The notes: generated from the letters alone by a model not told the origin. Counted from the stretch's first letter, positions 30,550 through 40,121 are shown. The stretch: 64,000 nucleotides of DNA from Rhodococcus sp. NBC_00297 (GCF_036173065.1 NZ_CP108041.1:2046001-2110000); one strand, 5' to 3'. Numbers and translations: made by a program.

Positions 30550-31646
30550 ACCGAGACCGGATCCTCGGCCGGCCTCCGCGCCGCCCGGCGCATCAGGAGC
30601 TGGGCGATGAGCGGTGCCGCCACGAGCATCGAGACCAGCCGGATGAGCTGCACGCACGCCACGAACGTGACGTCGGACCCGGTGGACGCGGACACCGCGA
30701 GCACTGCCGCCAACCCGCCGGGGGTCGTCGCCAGGTAGCCGGTGAGCAGGCTGGTCCCGGTCCACGCGGACAGCGCCCATCCGAGCAGCGCACAGATCAC
30801 GCCGATGCCGAGCACCAGCGCGAACGCGTAGGGGAAGAGTCGGCCGATCAGGCGCAGGCTCGACATCGTGAACGCCAGTCCCGCTTGCCATCCGATGACC
30901 AGGAACGCGAGTGGCAGCACGATCATGGGAACCTCGATGCCCACGGGCCAGCCCAGCAGCGCGCAGGCGCCGGACACCATCAGCGGACCCAGCGTGGCCG
31001 GTGCGGGAAGCCGCGCGAGCCGCCCCACCGCGATGCCGACGAGAACAGCGCCGAGCAGGAACAGCAGACCCACCCACCACGGCAGCGCATCTTCGTCGGG
31101 TGCGGCCGCCGCGACCGAGTGGGTGTCGGCGTGGAACACGAACGTGACCACCAGAGGCATGGTCACCACCACCAGTGCCACCCGCAGGTACTGCACCACC
31201 GCGACCACACGTTCGTCGCCGCCGAGCTCTCTCGCTGTCGCGACGAGACCGGTGGCCCCGCCCGCGATCAGCGCCAGCATCCCGGTGGCCGCGGTGACAT
31301 CCTTGTTCAGTGCGAGCAGTGCACCGCAGCCGGCGCTGACGACGAGCGTCGCGATCCCGATGGCGACCGCGGGAAACCAGTTGTCCCCCAGCGCACTCAG
31401 CGTCTCGACATCCACCATGAGACCGATGGTGACGGCCAACGTTCCCTGCGCCGCCATGGATCCCGCGCGCGGGACGGCGCGCGGCCCCAGTCCGGTGAGG
31501 GCGAAGACCACCGCCACCACCAGTGCCGCGAACAACGACGGCGCCGTCAGGCCGACGGCGTCGAGCGCGAACCATCCGGCCACGGACACGGCTGTGAGCG
31601 CCACCCAGCGGGTGGCGCTCACAGCGACGGTACGACCTCCGCTCAC
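30546..31646 (-). CDS. AbrB-duplication family membrane protein
   Basis: A 366-residue polytopic membrane protein of the family named for the AbrB duplication (not the DNA-binding AbrB). About ten hydrophobic helices form two repeats, with Gly-rich turns such as LIAGGATGLVA and TTPGGLAAVL at equivalent positions in each half. The family is thought to be a transporter, but the substrate is unknown. GTG at 31646 overlaps the Usp stop as GTGA. As the last gene behind TctC, CitMHS and Usp it may be co-expressed with citrate uptake. Confidence 0.75.
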   Translation of the reverse strand: MSGGRTVAVSATRWVALTAVSVAGWFALDAVGLTAPSLFAALVVAVVFALTGLGPRAVPRAGSMAAQGTLAVTIGLMVDVETLSALGDNWFPAVAIGIATLVVSAGCGALLALNKDVTAATGMLALIAGGATGLVATARELGGDERVVAVVQYLRVALVVVTMPLVVTFVFHADTHSVAAAAPDEDALPWWVGLLFLLGAVLVGIAVGRLARLPAPATLGPLMVSGACALLGWPVGIEVPMIVLPLAFLVIGWQAGLAFTMSSLRLIGRLFPYAFALVLGIGVICALLGWALSAWTGTSLLTGYLATTPGGLAAVLAVSASTGSDVTFVACVQLIRLVSMLVAAPLIAQLLMRRAARRPAEDPVSV

Positions 31647-32044
31647 GACTTGACGAGCAGCACCGGTACCGGTGTTTCGAGAAGCAGGCGCTGGACGGCC
31701 TGTCCCATCAGGAACTTGCCGACGGCCGACCGATGCCGCGACCCGACGACCAGCAGCTCGGCGTCCGCCTTGTCGATGAGCGCGAGCAGTGTGGTGGTCG
31801 CGTCCGGATCGGGCTGGGCCGCAGCGAGAGTCCACTGCGCCTCGGACTCTCCGAGCGCGGCGAGCGACGTACGGATCGAGTCCTCGACGGCGGTGGTCTC
31901 CTTCGCCTCCGAGGAGGGATCCGCGGATCCGGAGAAGGCGTGGAGGACGACCAGTTCGGTTCCTGCGGACCGGGCCTGCTGGACTGCCGATCCGAGTGCC
32001 TTGCGGCCTTCCTCGGAACTGTTGTGCACGACGGCGACACTCAT
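31643..32044 (-). CDS. Universal stress protein (UspA domain)
   Basis: A 133-residue single-domain Usp protein: N-terminal strand SVAVVHNSSEEG, helix, then LVVLHAF, and the C-terminal nucleotide-binding loop VGSRHRSAVGKFLMGQAVQR. The loop approximates the ATP-binding pattern G-x2-G-x9-G-S/T, but with SRHRS before the second Gly. It lies 31 bases downstream of the CitMHS gene with an AGAGAGGAG ribosome-binding site, and overlaps the AbrB-type gene. It may tune the transporters under energy stress; that is inference. Confidence 0.85.
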   Translation of the reverse strand: MSVAVVHNSSEEGRKALGSAVQQARSAGTELVVLHAFSGSADPSSEAKETTAVEDSIRTSLAALGESEAQWTLAAAQPDPDATTTLLALIDKADAELLVVGSRHRSAVGKFLMGQAVQRLLLETPVPVLLVKS

Positions 32045-32075
32045 GTCGGTGACTCCTCTCTCTGGTGGATGCTGA

Positions 32076-33482
32076 TCAGCCGAAGGGGATCTGGCCGAGG
32101 AGGACGCCGACGGCGAGCATCGTCAGGGAGACGACGGTGGCACGCCACAGGACCTTGCGGTGGTGGTCGGCGAGCGAGACGCCGGCCAGGGTGACCAGCA
32201 GCAGGATGGCGGGGACCAGCGGGCTCTGCAGGTGGACGGGCTGTCCGGTGATGGAGGCGCGGGCCATCTCGACCGGCTCGATGCCGTACTGGGCGGCGGT
32301 CTCGGTGAGGACCGGGAGGATGCCGAAGTAGAAGGCGTCGTTGGTCATGAAGAACGTCAACGGGATCGACAGGATTCCGGTGATGACGGCCAGGAACGGT
32401 CCCATCGCGTCGGGGATGACGCCGAGGAGCCACTCGGCCATGGCCTCGACCATTCCGGTACCGGAGAACACGCCGGTGAGGACGGCAGCTGCGAGCACCA
32501 TGGCGACGACGGAGACGATCGAGGCGGAGTGGCGTGCGATGGCCTCGCCCTGCTCCTTGACCTTCGGGAAGTTGAACGTGAGCGCGATGGAGGCGGCGAT
32601 CATGAACAGCACCGGGATGGGGAGGATGTCCATGACCAGGATCACGAGCAGCGTGACGGTCAGGATCGCGTTGAACCACAGCAGCTTCGGACGCAGAGTG
32701 TCGCGGTTGGGGTCCAGGCCGTCGATGAACTGGCCGGCCTTGCCGTCGTTCTCGTCGTCGCCGGTGGTGATGTCGGCGCTTCCGGTACTGCGACGGGTCT
32801 TGCCGTTTCCGGTTCCGGTGCCGTCGGTGCCGACGCCGGCGCCCACCAGCTCCGTGTCGTAGATCAGCGAGCCGAGGCGGCGACGCTCCATGAGGCCGAG
32901 GTGGATCGAGAAGAGCAGCACGATGATCAGGCCGGCGATCATCGACGGGACCATCGGGATGAAGACGTCGGAGGGCGAGATGCCCAGTGCGGACGCGGCG
33001 CGAACGGTCGGGCCACCCCACGGAATGATGTTCATGGTGCCGTTGGCGAGGCCGGCGACGACCGTCAGGATGACCGGTGAGACACCGAGTTTCAGGTAGA
33101 GCGGCAGCAGCGCGGACGTCACGATGATGAACGTGGTTGAGCCGTCACCGTCGAGGGACACGACCATGGCGAGCACCGCGGTGCCGACGACCAGCTTCAT
33201 CGGATCGTTGCGCACCAGGCGGAGGATGCCGCGCACCAGCGGGTCGAACAGACCCACGTCGATCATGATGCCGAAGAAGATGATCGCGAAGAACAGCAGC
33301 GCTGCCGTGGGGGCGAGCGACTTGATGCCGTCCGTGATCATGTCGCCGATGCCGAGCCCAGCGCCGGCGAACAGGCCGAAGATGACCGGGACCAGGATGA
33401 GGGCGACCACCGGGGTCGCTCGTTTGGTCAGGATCAGGAACATGAAAGCGGCAACCATGAGGAAGCCGAGTATCACCAACAT
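32076..33482 (-). CDS. CitMHS family citrate:metal/proton symporter
   Basis: A 468-residue transporter with about 12 helices and a hydrophilic, Gly/Thr/Asp-rich central loop (residues about 215-260). Family segments include MLVILGFLMVAAFMFLILTK, FFGIMIDVGLFDP, DGDGSTTFIIVTSALLPLY and TNDAFYFGILPVL. CitM/CitH proteins import citrate complexed with Mg or Ca. A TctC-like protein and a CitA/CitB-like two-component system lie directly upstream, as around citM in Bacillus, which supports a citrate or related tricarboxylate substrate. Downstream are usp and the AbrB-type gene. Confidence 0.9.
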   Translation of the reverse strand: MLVILGFLMVAAFMFLILTKRATPVVALILVPVIFGLFAGAGLGIGDMITDGIKSLAPTAALLFFAIIFFGIMIDVGLFDPLVRGILRLVRNDPMKLVVGTAVLAMVVSLDGDGSTTFIIVTSALLPLYLKLGVSPVILTVVAGLANGTMNIIPWGGPTVRAASALGISPSDVFIPMVPSMIAGLIIVLLFSIHLGLMERRRLGSLIYDTELVGAGVGTDGTGTGNGKTRRSTGSADITTGDDENDGKAGQFIDGLDPNRDTLRPKLLWFNAILTVTLLVILVMDILPIPVLFMIAASIALTFNFPKVKEQGEAIARHSASIVSVVAMVLAAAVLTGVFSGTGMVEAMAEWLLGVIPDAMGPFLAVITGILSIPLTFFMTNDAFYFGILPVLTETAAQYGIEPVEMARASITGQPVHLQSPLVPAILLLVTLAGVSLADHHRKVLWRATVVSLTMLAVGVLLGQIPFG

Positions 33483-33586
33483 GGTTACTACTCCTCGTTG
33501 TTCGAATAGTGCAGGGTTCGATCAGTGCAGGGTGTGTCGAGGCAGGCTGCGGGCACAGGTGTGGCGCAGTACGGAGGTGTGCGGCG

Positions 33587-34573
33587 TCAGCCGTCGGTGG
33601 GTGGATCGATGGTCGAGCGGACCAGGTCGGCCTGCTCGCGGAGGAACGACGCGAAGTCGTCTCCGGTGAGCAGCGCGTCCCGCCACCCGTTCTGCGCCAG
33701 GATCTCCTGCCAGAGCGGCGACCCGACCAGTGCTGTGACGTCGGCGATCAGGCGGTCGACGCGCTCCGGTGGCAGTCCCGGCGGGGCGAGGATGCCGCGC
33801 CAGTTGTCGAAGTCGAGGTCGACTCCCTGCTCCCGCAGAGTGGGCGCGTCGATGCCGTCGACGCGCTCGGAGCTCGAGACGGCGAGCGCCCGGACCGTAC
33901 CGGACGCGATCTGGTCCAGATATTCGCTGACGCCGGTGGTGGCGACGTCGACCTCGCCCGTCAACAGGGCCGGCAGCAACTCGCCGCCGCCGTCGAAGAC
34001 GCGGTACTCGGATGCTCGCGGGTCGACACCGACGGTGCGGGCGAGCTGCGTCCGGAACAACCCGTCCGGCCCACCCTCCGCGGAGCCGCCGGCGAACTGC
34101 AGAGCCGCGGGATCCTGTCGCCAGGCGTTCGTGAGATCGTCCAGAGTCCGCAGCGGGGATGCTGCCGGCACCAGGACGACCTCGGGTTCGGTGACGAGTC
34201 GGGCGATCGGGGTGACGTCCGCGATCTCGTGATCGGACGGGGTGGTGGACAGTGCGCCCACCAGACCCAGCCCCATCACCAGCAGGAGTCGATCGTTGCC
34301 CTGTTCGAGAGCGAGACGATTGAGTCCCACGACACCACCCGATCCGGGTAGTACGAGGACGTCGTCCACCACGACGCCCTCCGCGGCCCAACCTCGGGCC
34401 AGACTGCGAGCGGTCAGGTCGTAACCGCCACCGGCGACCGACGGAGCGATGACACGAAGTCCCGGCTCCTCCGCCCCGGTCACCATGGCCGACACCCCCG
34501 CACTGCACGCGGTCGCCGTGCAGAGCACCGCGAGCAACGCTGCGAGAGCGCTGATGCGGAGGCGTCGGTTCAT
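33587..34573 (-). CDS. TctC/Bug-type tricarboxylate-binding protein (orphan)
   Basis: A 328-residue exported protein. A signal sequence with Cys23 in TATACSAG is a weak lipobox, so lipid anchoring is possible. The mature domain has the Bug/TctC pattern: VIAPSVAGGGYDLTARSLA, VLPGSGGVVGLNRLA, AGGSAEGGPDG and the dicarboxylate-binding loop near WRGILAPPGLPPERV. TctA and TctB membrane subunits are absent nearby, so it may deliver citrate to the sensor kinase or to CitMHS. ATG at 34573 is preferred to GTG at 34579 on Shine-Dalgarno spacing. It is divergent from the kinase gene. Confidence 0.82.
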   Translation of the reverse strand: MNRRLRISALAALLAVLCTATACSAGVSAMVTGAEEPGLRVIAPSVAGGGYDLTARSLARGWAAEGVVVDDVLVLPGSGGVVGLNRLALEQGNDRLLLVMGLGLVGALSTTPSDHEIADVTPIARLVTEPEVVLVPAASPLRTLDDLTNAWRQDPAALQFAGGSAEGGPDGLFRTQLARTVGVDPRASEYRVFDGGGELLPALLTGEVDVATTGVSEYLDQIASGTVRALAVSSSERVDGIDAPTLREQGVDLDFDNWRGILAPPGLPPERVDRLIADVTALVGSPLWQEILAQNGWRDALLTGDDFASFLREQADLVRSTIDPPTDG

Positions 34574-34599
34574 GGGCACGGTCTCACTGTGTCGGATCC

Positions 34600-34615
34600 T
34601 GTGACTGTGGTCACC
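34600..34615. promoter_or_regulatory. CRP/GlxR-like binding site between tctC and the kinase
   Basis: TGTGACTGTGGTCACC matches the CRP/GlxR consensus TGTGA-N6-TCACA at 9 of 10 defined bases. The inner GTGAC/GTCAC arms are perfect. It lies between divergent citrate transport and two-component genes, so cAMP-dependent control of citrate use is plausible. Confidence 0.55.
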
Positions 34616-34709
34616 CTTTGGTGCACAAACGGGATTGTGTTCATTGTGAGCGTCCGCAGCGCACGCAGATGCACGAATTCCGCGCTCGCCCGGCGGTACG
34701 GTTCACCTC

Positions 34710-36359
34710 GTGATCGGGCGGCGACTGCGCATCTTCGGAACACGCCGCACCCTCTCGTCGCAACTGCTCGCACTGCAGCTTCTCATCATCGTCGCGGTGC
34801 TCGTCGTCATCAGCGGGTTGTCGCTGGCCCAGGCGTCGGCGACCTTCCAGCGCGAACAGGGTCTGCGCGTCCAGTCGGCTGCCGAGAACCTCGCCGCGAG
34901 TCCCACCGTGCGACAACTGCTCGCCTCCGCCCAGCCCCGGATCCGCACGGCGCTGCAGGGTGCGGTCGAGTCGGTGCGGGCCGTCTCAGGTCTGGACTAC
35001 GCGCAACTGACGGACCCCGACGGCATCATCGTCGTCGCGACCGACCCGTCGCGGGTGGGACAGGAATCGGCGGCCGAGGGAGCGGGCGCGCGGACGGGCC
35101 GATCCTGGACCGGTCTCGCCGAGACGAGCGCCAACACCGCGGTGTCCCCCGACGCGTCCGTGCAGTCACAGGTCCCGGTGCTCGATGCCGACGGCCGCAT
35201 CGTCGGTGTGGCGATCGTCGGCCGCGAGTACCCGTCGGTGTGGGAGCGCCTCGCGCAGGCGACCCCGGACCTCGTCATCTACCTTGCCGTGGCCTCCGTT
35301 CTGGGCGCTGTCGGGTCGATCCTGCTGGCCCGACGCGTCAAGCGGCAGACCATGGGAATGGAGGCCGGGGAGATCGTCGACCTGGTGCGCCAGCGGCAGG
35401 CGATGCTCGAGGGCCTCAAGGAGGCCGTGGTGGCGCTGGATCCGTCGGGTCGGGTGGTCCTGCTGAGTCGCAGCGCACACGACATGCTCGGCCTCGACGA
35501 GGACGGTGTGGGCCGGCGGGTGGAGGAGCTCGGACTCGACGACCGGGTCCTCGACGTCCTGCGTCACCCGAGCGACGACGGCGACCAGCTCGTCCTCACC
35601 GGAGATCGCATCCTCGTCTTCAACACGGTGCCGATCGAGGCGTCGGGACGGAAGGTGGCCACGGTGACCACGTTCCGTGACCGCACCGAACTGAGCGAGG
35701 TCCAGAGCAAACTCGACATCAGCCGCACCAGCTCGACGGCACTGCGGGAGCACATCCACGAGTTCGACAACCAGCTGCACACCATCTCGGGACTGGTCCA
35801 GCTCGGTGAGTACGACGAGGTGGAGCGGTACGTCGACGGCATCACCGAGCATCGTGAGCGCCTCACGTCCACCGTGACCGACCGCATCGACGATCTCGGG
35901 GTCGCCGCGCTGCTCATCGCCAAGATCGGCGCCGCCGCGGCCCGCTCGGTGACCGTGGCACTCGACGACGCCTCACACCTCCCGCGACTCGACGACGATG
36001 CCTCCCGAGACCTCTGCACCGTCGTCGGCAACCTCGTCGACAACGCTGTGGACGCAGTCCTCGAGGGGCAGTCGGTGGACGCGGTGGTGCGCGTCCGGAT
36101 CGTCGCGGACGCGGACGGGATCGAGGTCGAGGTGGCCGACAACGGCCCCGGCATCGGCACGGAGGATGCGGATCGCGTGTTCGAGCAGGGGTGGAGCACG
36201 AAGGGGACGTCGCTCGACGGGCACGGTTTCGGCCTCGCCCTCGTGCGTGTCGTGTGCCGCCGACGCGGCGGTGAGGTCGGCGTGAGTGACAGAGTCGAGG
36301 ACGGTAGGCGGTGGACGGTCTTCCGGGCCGTCACCGGATCCGGGGGGAGGACGCGATGA
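34710..36359 (+). CDS. CitA/DpiB/DcuS-type sensor histidine kinase
   Basis: A 549-residue membrane kinase. Transmembrane helix 1 is at about 18-40, an extracytoplasmic PAS-like (CitA-type) sensor at about 41-187 with QLTDPDGIIVVATDPSRVG and VPVLDADGRIVGVAIVGREYP, and helix 2 at about 188-207. A cytoplasmic PAS domain follows at about 232-325. The phospho-acceptor His350 is in the HEFDNQLHTISGL box. The ATPase domain has NLVDNAVDA, DNGPGIG and GHGFGLALV. It should sense citrate or another di/tricarboxylate outside the membrane. The start is GTG at 34710. It overlaps the response regulator gene by 4 bases. Confidence 0.92.
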   Translation: MIGRRLRIFGTRRTLSSQLLALQLLIIVAVLVVISGLSLAQASATFQREQGLRVQSAAENLAASPTVRQLLASAQPRIRTALQGAVESVRAVSGLDYAQLTDPDGIIVVATDPSRVGQESAAEGAGARTGRSWTGLAETSANTAVSPDASVQSQVPVLDADGRIVGVAIVGREYPSVWERLAQATPDLVIYLAVASVLGAVGSILLARRVKRQTMGMEAGEIVDLVRQRQAMLEGLKEAVVALDPSGRVVLLSRSAHDMLGLDEDGVGRRVEELGLDDRVLDVLRHPSDDGDQLVLTGDRILVFNTVPIEASGRKVATVTTFRDRTELSEVQSKLDISRTSSTALREHIHEFDNQLHTISGLVQLGEYDEVERYVDGITEHRERLTSTVTDRIDDLGVAALLIAKIGAAAARSVTVALDDASHLPRLDDDASRDLCTVVGNLVDNAVDAVLEGQSVDAVVRVRIVADADGIEVEVADNGPGIGTEDADRVFEQGWSTKGTSLDGHGFGLALVRVVCRRRGGEVGVSDRVEDGRRWTVFRAVTGSGGRTR

Positions 36360-37024
36360 CACTCAGGGTGCTGGTGGTGGACGACGACTTCATGGTCGCG
36401 CGGGTGCACACCGGTTTCGTCACCAAGGTGGCCGGATTCGAGGTGTGCGGGGTGGCGCACACGGCGCAGGAAGCGCTGGAGAAGGTGGAGTCCACCCGTC
36501 CCGATCTGGTGCTGCTGGACGTCCATCTGCCCGGCGTCACCGGGCTCGATCTCATCGGCCCGTTCCGGGAGATCATCCCCGACCTCGACGTCCTGGTGAT
36601 CACCAGCGAGCGCGAGGCCGAATCGGTGCGCAAGGCACTGCGCGCGGGCGCCGTGCACTACTTGATCAAGCCGTTCAAGTTCCAGGCACTGCAGGAGCGC
36701 CTCGAGCACTACCGCCGCACACGGGAGTCGCTGGCCGCGATCGACGAGGCGGAGCAGGACGCCGTCGACAAGGCGTTCGGAGTGCGCGGGACCGCGACAC
36801 GGCTCCCCAAGGGCCTGAGCGCCGAGACGCTGGCCATGGTCGAGCACCAACTGCGGGAGAATCCAGGCGAGACCTCGGCGAGCACGATGGCCGAGAGGAC
36901 CGGGATGTCGCGGTCGAGCGCTCGCCGCTACCTGGAGTACCTCAGCGACGTCGACCGGGTGACCGTCTCGCTCGACTACGGCAACGTGGGGCGACCCGAG
37001 CGCCTCTATCGGCTCGAGCGCTAG
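36356..37024 (+). CDS. CitB/DpiA-type response regulator
   Basis: A 222-residue response regulator. The receiver domain has acidic residues Asp9-Asp11, the phosphorylation site Asp55 in LLDVHLPG, Thr in VITSERE and Lys in YLIKPFKF. The C-terminal part (about 160-222) carries a winged helix typical of the CitB family ([18 protein letters not shown]). It would activate the divergent citrate operon when phosphorylated by the kinase. ATG at 36356 overlaps the kinase stop as ATGA. Its TAG stop shares CTAG (37021-37024) with the recR stop. Confidence 0.92.
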   Translation: MTLRVLVVDDDFMVARVHTGFVTKVAGFEVCGVAHTAQEALEKVESTRPDLVLLDVHLPGVTGLDLIGPFREIIPDLDVLVITSEREAESVRKALRAGAVHYLIKPFKFQALQERLEHYRRTRESLAAIDEAEQDAVDKAFGVRGTATRLPKGLSAETLAMVEHQLRENPGETSASTMAERTGMSRSSARRYLEYLSDVDRVTVSLDYGNVGRPERLYRLER

Positions 37025-37632
37025 TTCATCACGTTGCGGCCGGACAGCGCACGGCCCAACGTGAGCTCGTCCGCGAACTCGAGGTCGCCGCCCATGGGCA
37101 GTCCGGAGGCCAGCCGGGTGACGGACAGGCCGGGGAAATCACGCATCATGCGCAGCAGGTAGGTGGCCGTCGCCTCCCCCTCGGTGTTGGGGTCGGTCGC
37201 GATGATCACCTCGGAGACGTCGACGCCGTCCTCCTGATTGCCGATACGGGTGAGCAACTCCCGGATGCGCAGCTGATCGGGACCGACCCCGCTCAGCGGA
37301 TCCAGCGCGCCGCCCAGCACGTGGTATCTCCCCTTGAACTCGCGGGTGCGTTCGACGGCCTGCACGTCCTTGGGTTCCTCGACGACGCAGATCTTCGTCC
37401 GATCGCGGCGCGGGTCCGCACAGATGCGGCACAGTTCCTTGTCGGAGACGGTGCCGCAGACGATGCAGAACTGCACCCCGTCGCGGACGCGCTGCAGTGC
37501 CTTCTGCAGGCGGTCGATCTCGGGCGCCTCGACCCCCAACAGATGAAAGGCGATGCGCTGCGCGCTCTTCGGTCCGACACCGGGAAGTTTGCCCAGCTCG
37601 TCGATCAGATCCTGGACCGGACCTTCGTACAC
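37021..37632 (-). CDS. recR: Recombination mediator RecR
   Basis: A 203-residue protein, the normal RecR length. An N-terminal helix-hairpin-helix ([17 protein letters not shown]) is followed by a Cys4 zinc finger (Cys56, 59, 68, 71), a Toprim domain with VVEEPKD and [14 protein letters not shown], and a C-terminal segment [16 protein letters not shown]. With RecF/RecO it loads RecA at gaps. GTG at 37632 is 16 bases after ybaB, the usual recR partner. dnaX, often just upstream of ybaB in other bacteria, lies about 10 kb away here. Confidence 0.96.
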   Translation of the reverse strand: MYEGPVQDLIDELGKLPGVGPKSAQRIAFHLLGVEAPEIDRLQKALQRVRDGVQFCIVCGTVSDKELCRICADPRRDRTKICVVEEPKDVQAVERTREFKGRYHVLGGALDPLSGVGPDQLRIRELLTRIGNQEDGVDVSEVIIATDPNTEGEATATYLLRMMRDFPGLSVTRLASGLPMGGDLEFADELTLGRALSGRNVMN

Positions 37633-37648
37633 GCTTCTCGACCCGGTT

Positions 37649-37987
37649 CTAGAAGCCGGGCAGGCCGGGGAGTCCGCCGCCGCCCAGGCCGGCGAGGGGA
37701 CCGAGCTTCTGCGACGCGACCTCACCCGCGGCGCGGGACGCGTCGGCGATCGCACCGATGATCAGGTCCTGCAGGGTCTCGACGTCGTCGGGATCCACGA
37801 CCTTGGGGTCGATGGTCAGACCGACCACCTCGCCGCTGCCCTTCACCGTCGCCACGACGAGACCGTTGCCGGCGCGACCGGTGACCTCCGTCGCGGCGAT
37901 CTCCGCCTGGGCTGCCATCAACTGCTGCTGCATCTGCTGGGCCTGCTGCAGCAGCTGGGACATGTCGGGCTGTTCACCGGGTTGCAC
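37649..37987 (-). CDS. ybaB: YbaB/EbfC nucleoid-associated protein
   Basis: A 112-residue DNA-binding protein: an N-terminal Gln-rich helix ([19 protein letters not shown]), then the beta-rich core [28 protein letters not shown], and a Gly/Leu/Pro-rich flexible tail. It binds DNA as a dimer and sits with recR in most bacteria. GTG at 37987 has GGAAGGAC 8 bases upstream. Gene order SRPBCC-ybaB-recR on one strand suggests a shared transcript. Confidence 0.93.
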   Translation of the reverse strand: MQPGEQPDMSQLLQQAQQMQQQLMAAQAEIAATEVTGRAGNGLVVATVKGSGEVVGLTIDPKVVDPDDVETLQDLIIGAIADASRAAGEVASQKLGPLAGLGGGGLPGLPGF

Positions 37988-38045
37988 GGCGGGTGTCCTT
38001 CCGAAGTGGTGACGAGATCGTGTCGGTCGAGCGTAGCCGCGTGCC

Positions 38046-38480
38046 TCACTCCACCTGGCGCGAGAGGTTCTGCAGGAGCTGCGCCTGAATCTTCTTCAGT
38101 CCGAGGGGCGCGAACGTCTTCTCGAAGAAGCCGCCGACACCGCCGGCGCCCGTCCACTCCGTGGTGGTGGTGACCGACGACCCGCTACCGCTCGGGGCGA
38201 CGAGGTACGTGGTCACCATCGACGAGTTGGCGTCCTTCTCCGTGACGGTCGCGCCGGACACCGACACGGTCGCGAGCACGTTCCGCGAGCGCTTCTCGGT
38301 CGCCTGAAGGACCCAGCGAGCGACGGTGCCGTCGCCCTGCCCACCCTCGACGACCGCGAAGTCGCGGTACTGCTCGGGCAGGATGCGCGGACGCACCGTC
38401 TCGTAGTCGGACAGTGCCGCGAGGACCTTGTCGGGAGCCGCACTGATGGTGAGGGAACTGCTCGCGCTGACCTTGGCCAT
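38046..38480 (-). CDS. SRPBCC family protein (Rv3718c-like)
   Basis: A 144-residue START-like (polyketide cyclase/dehydrase-type) protein. It begins with the strand [19 protein letters not shown] and has the long C-terminal helix [19 protein letters not shown] that closes a hydrophobic cavity. Its length and position next to ybaB match Rv3718c of M. tuberculosis. It probably binds a lipid or other hydrophobic ligand. ATG at 38480 is chosen (AGGAG upstream); an in-frame ATG at 38528 would add 16 residues. Confidence 0.8.
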   Translation of the reverse strand: MAKVSASSSLTISAAPDKVLAALSDYETVRPRILPEQYRDFAVVEGGQGDGTVARWVLQATEKRSRNVLATVSVSGATVTEKDANSSMVTTYLVAPSGSGSSVTTTTEWTGAGGVGGFFEKTFAPLGLKKIQAQLLQNLSRQVE

Positions 38481-38636
38481 GACGGGGAGAACTCCTGATG
38501 TCGGGGTGGGACGGACGGTGACATTCATTGTTTCACGTCCACGCCCGGGCGAATCGAGCGCAACGATCGTGTGAAGTTTCCTCGTCGGGAGGCACCTTCC
38601 ATAGCGTTGCGAACAACCTCCGTATAGCGTTCTCGC

Positions 38637-40121
38637 GTGGCTCAGACAGTCGATGCGGCGCTCGGGGGAGCGCGGGAACCCGGCGGGGGCGGCAACCGTC
38701 CGCACGAGATCGGACAAGCGGGACATCGGGCGGGTGTGGAACGGCTTCTGGCCAGTTACCGTGCCATTCCCCGGGACGCGACCGTCCGCCTGGCGAAGAA
38801 GACCTCCAACCTCTTCCGGGCCAGGCCGAAGAACTCCGCCCCCGGACTCGACGTCTCCGGGTTGGGAGGCGTCATCTCGGTCGACCCCGACGCCATGACC
38901 GCCGACGTGCAGGGAATGTGCACCTACGAGGACCTCGTCGACGCCACCCTGGCGTATGGGCTCGCTCCCCTGGTGGTGCCGCAGCTCAAGACGATCACGC
39001 TCGGCGGCGCGGTCACCGGCCTCGGCATCGAGTCGACGTCGTTCCGCAGCGGCCTTCCGCACGAGTCCGTCCTCGAGATCGACATTCTCGCCGGATCGGG
39101 TGACGTCGTCACGGCCACTCCCGACAACGAGTACAGCGACCTCTTCCGAGGGTTCCCCAACTCCTACGGCACCCTCGGCTACTCGTCACGGTTGCGCATC
39201 GAACTCGAGCCCGTCCTTCCCTACGTCGCCCTGCGCCACGTCCGGTTCCACGACCTCGAGTCGGTGCAGACGGTCATGGCGCGCATCGTCGCGGACCGGG
39301 AGTACGAGGGTGACCGCGTCGACTACCTCGACGGGGTGGTGTTCTCCGGGACCGAGGCCTATCTGACCCTGGGCCGGCAGACCGACGAGCCGGGACCGGT
39401 GAGCGACTACACCGACTCGGCGATCTTCTACCGGTCCATCCAGCACGACGGCACCGCGCCGCGAACGGACCGCCTGACGGTGCGCGACTACCTGTGGCGG
39501 TGGGACACCGACTGGTTCTGGTGCTCGCGCGCCTTCGGTGCGCAGAACCCGCGCATCCGACGTCTCTGGCCGAAGAAGTACCTGCGCAGCAGCTTCTACT
39601 GGAAGCTGATCGCGCTCGACCAGAAGTACGACATCGCCGACCGTCTCGAGAAGCGCAAGGGCAACCCGATCCGCGAGCGCGTCGTGCAGGACATCGAGGT
39701 GCCGATCGAGAACACGGCCGCGTTCGTCTCGTGGTTCCTCGACGAGATCCCGATCGAGCCGTTGTGGCTGTGTCCCTTGCGACTTCGCGAACCCGACGGG
39801 TACGCCGACGCGCAGGACTCCGACGCCGGAGTACGCGGGTGGCCCCTCTACCCGCTCGAACCTCACCGCACCTACGTCAACGTCGGCTTCTGGTCGTCGG
39901 TGCCCGTGGTCCCCGGTGAACCCGACGGGGCAGCCAACCGTCGGATCGAGAAGAAGGTGACCGAGTTCGACGGTCACAAGTCCCTCTACTCGGACTCGTT
40001 CTACGACAGGGCCGAGTTCGATGCCCTCTACGGCGGTGACGGTTACCGCCGACTCAAAGAGAAGTACGACCCCGATTCGCGGTTGTTGGATCTGTATTCG
40101 AAGGCGGTGCATCGTCGATGA
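38637..40121 (+). CDS. FAD-binding oxidase/reductase paired with a CFA-type methyltransferase
   Basis: A 494-residue flavoprotein of the PCMH/DHCR24-like type. The FAD domain (about 60-215) includes LGGVISVDPDAMTADVQG, TLGGAVTGLGIESTSF and the PNSYGTLGYSSRLRIEL segment. The C-terminal domain has the YVNVGFWSS segment. It overlaps the methyltransferase gene by 4 bases (ATGA). In mycobacteria such pairs (Rv3719-Rv3720; Rv0449c-Rv0447c) include the enzymes that convert oleoyl lipids to 10-methylstearate, where the FAD protein reduces the 10-methylene intermediate. By location this is the Rv3719 counterpart. GTG at 38637 is the start; the exact product is unproven. Confidence 0.78.
   Translation: MAQTVDAALGGAREPGGGGNRPHEIGQAGHRAGVERLLASYRAIPRDATVRLAKKTSNLFRARPKNSAPGLDVSGLGGVISVDPDAMTADVQGMCTYEDLVDATLAYGLAPLVVPQLKTITLGGAVTGLGIESTSFRSGLPHESVLEIDILAGSGDVVTATPDNEYSDLFRGFPNSYGTLGYSSRLRIELEPVLPYVALRHVRFHDLESVQTVMARIVADREYEGDRVDYLDGVVFSGTEAYLTLGRQTDEPGPVSDYTDSAIFYRSIQHDGTAPRTDRLTVRDYLWRWDTDWFWCSRAFGAQNPRIRRLWPKKYLRSSFYWKLIALDQKYDIADRLEKRKGNPIRERVVQDIEVPIENTAAFVSWFLDEIPIEPLWLCPLRLREPDGYADAQDSDAGVRGWPLYPLEPHRTYVNVGFWSSVPVVPGEPDGAANRRIEKKVTEFDGHKSLYSDSFYDRAEFDALYGGDGYRRLKEKYDPDSRLLDLYSKAVHRR

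Noticed and set aside
29575..31575. A 666-codon minus-strand frame across murT, gatD and the AbrB-type gene
   Set aside because: It runs antisense through two genes with clear catalytic motifs and out of frame through a third, with low-complexity Arg/Gly content.
33587..34573. A full tripartite TctABC transporter
   Set aside because: Only the TctC-like binding protein is present; the adjacent membrane protein is of the CitMHS type and no TctA or TctB reading frame exists nearby.
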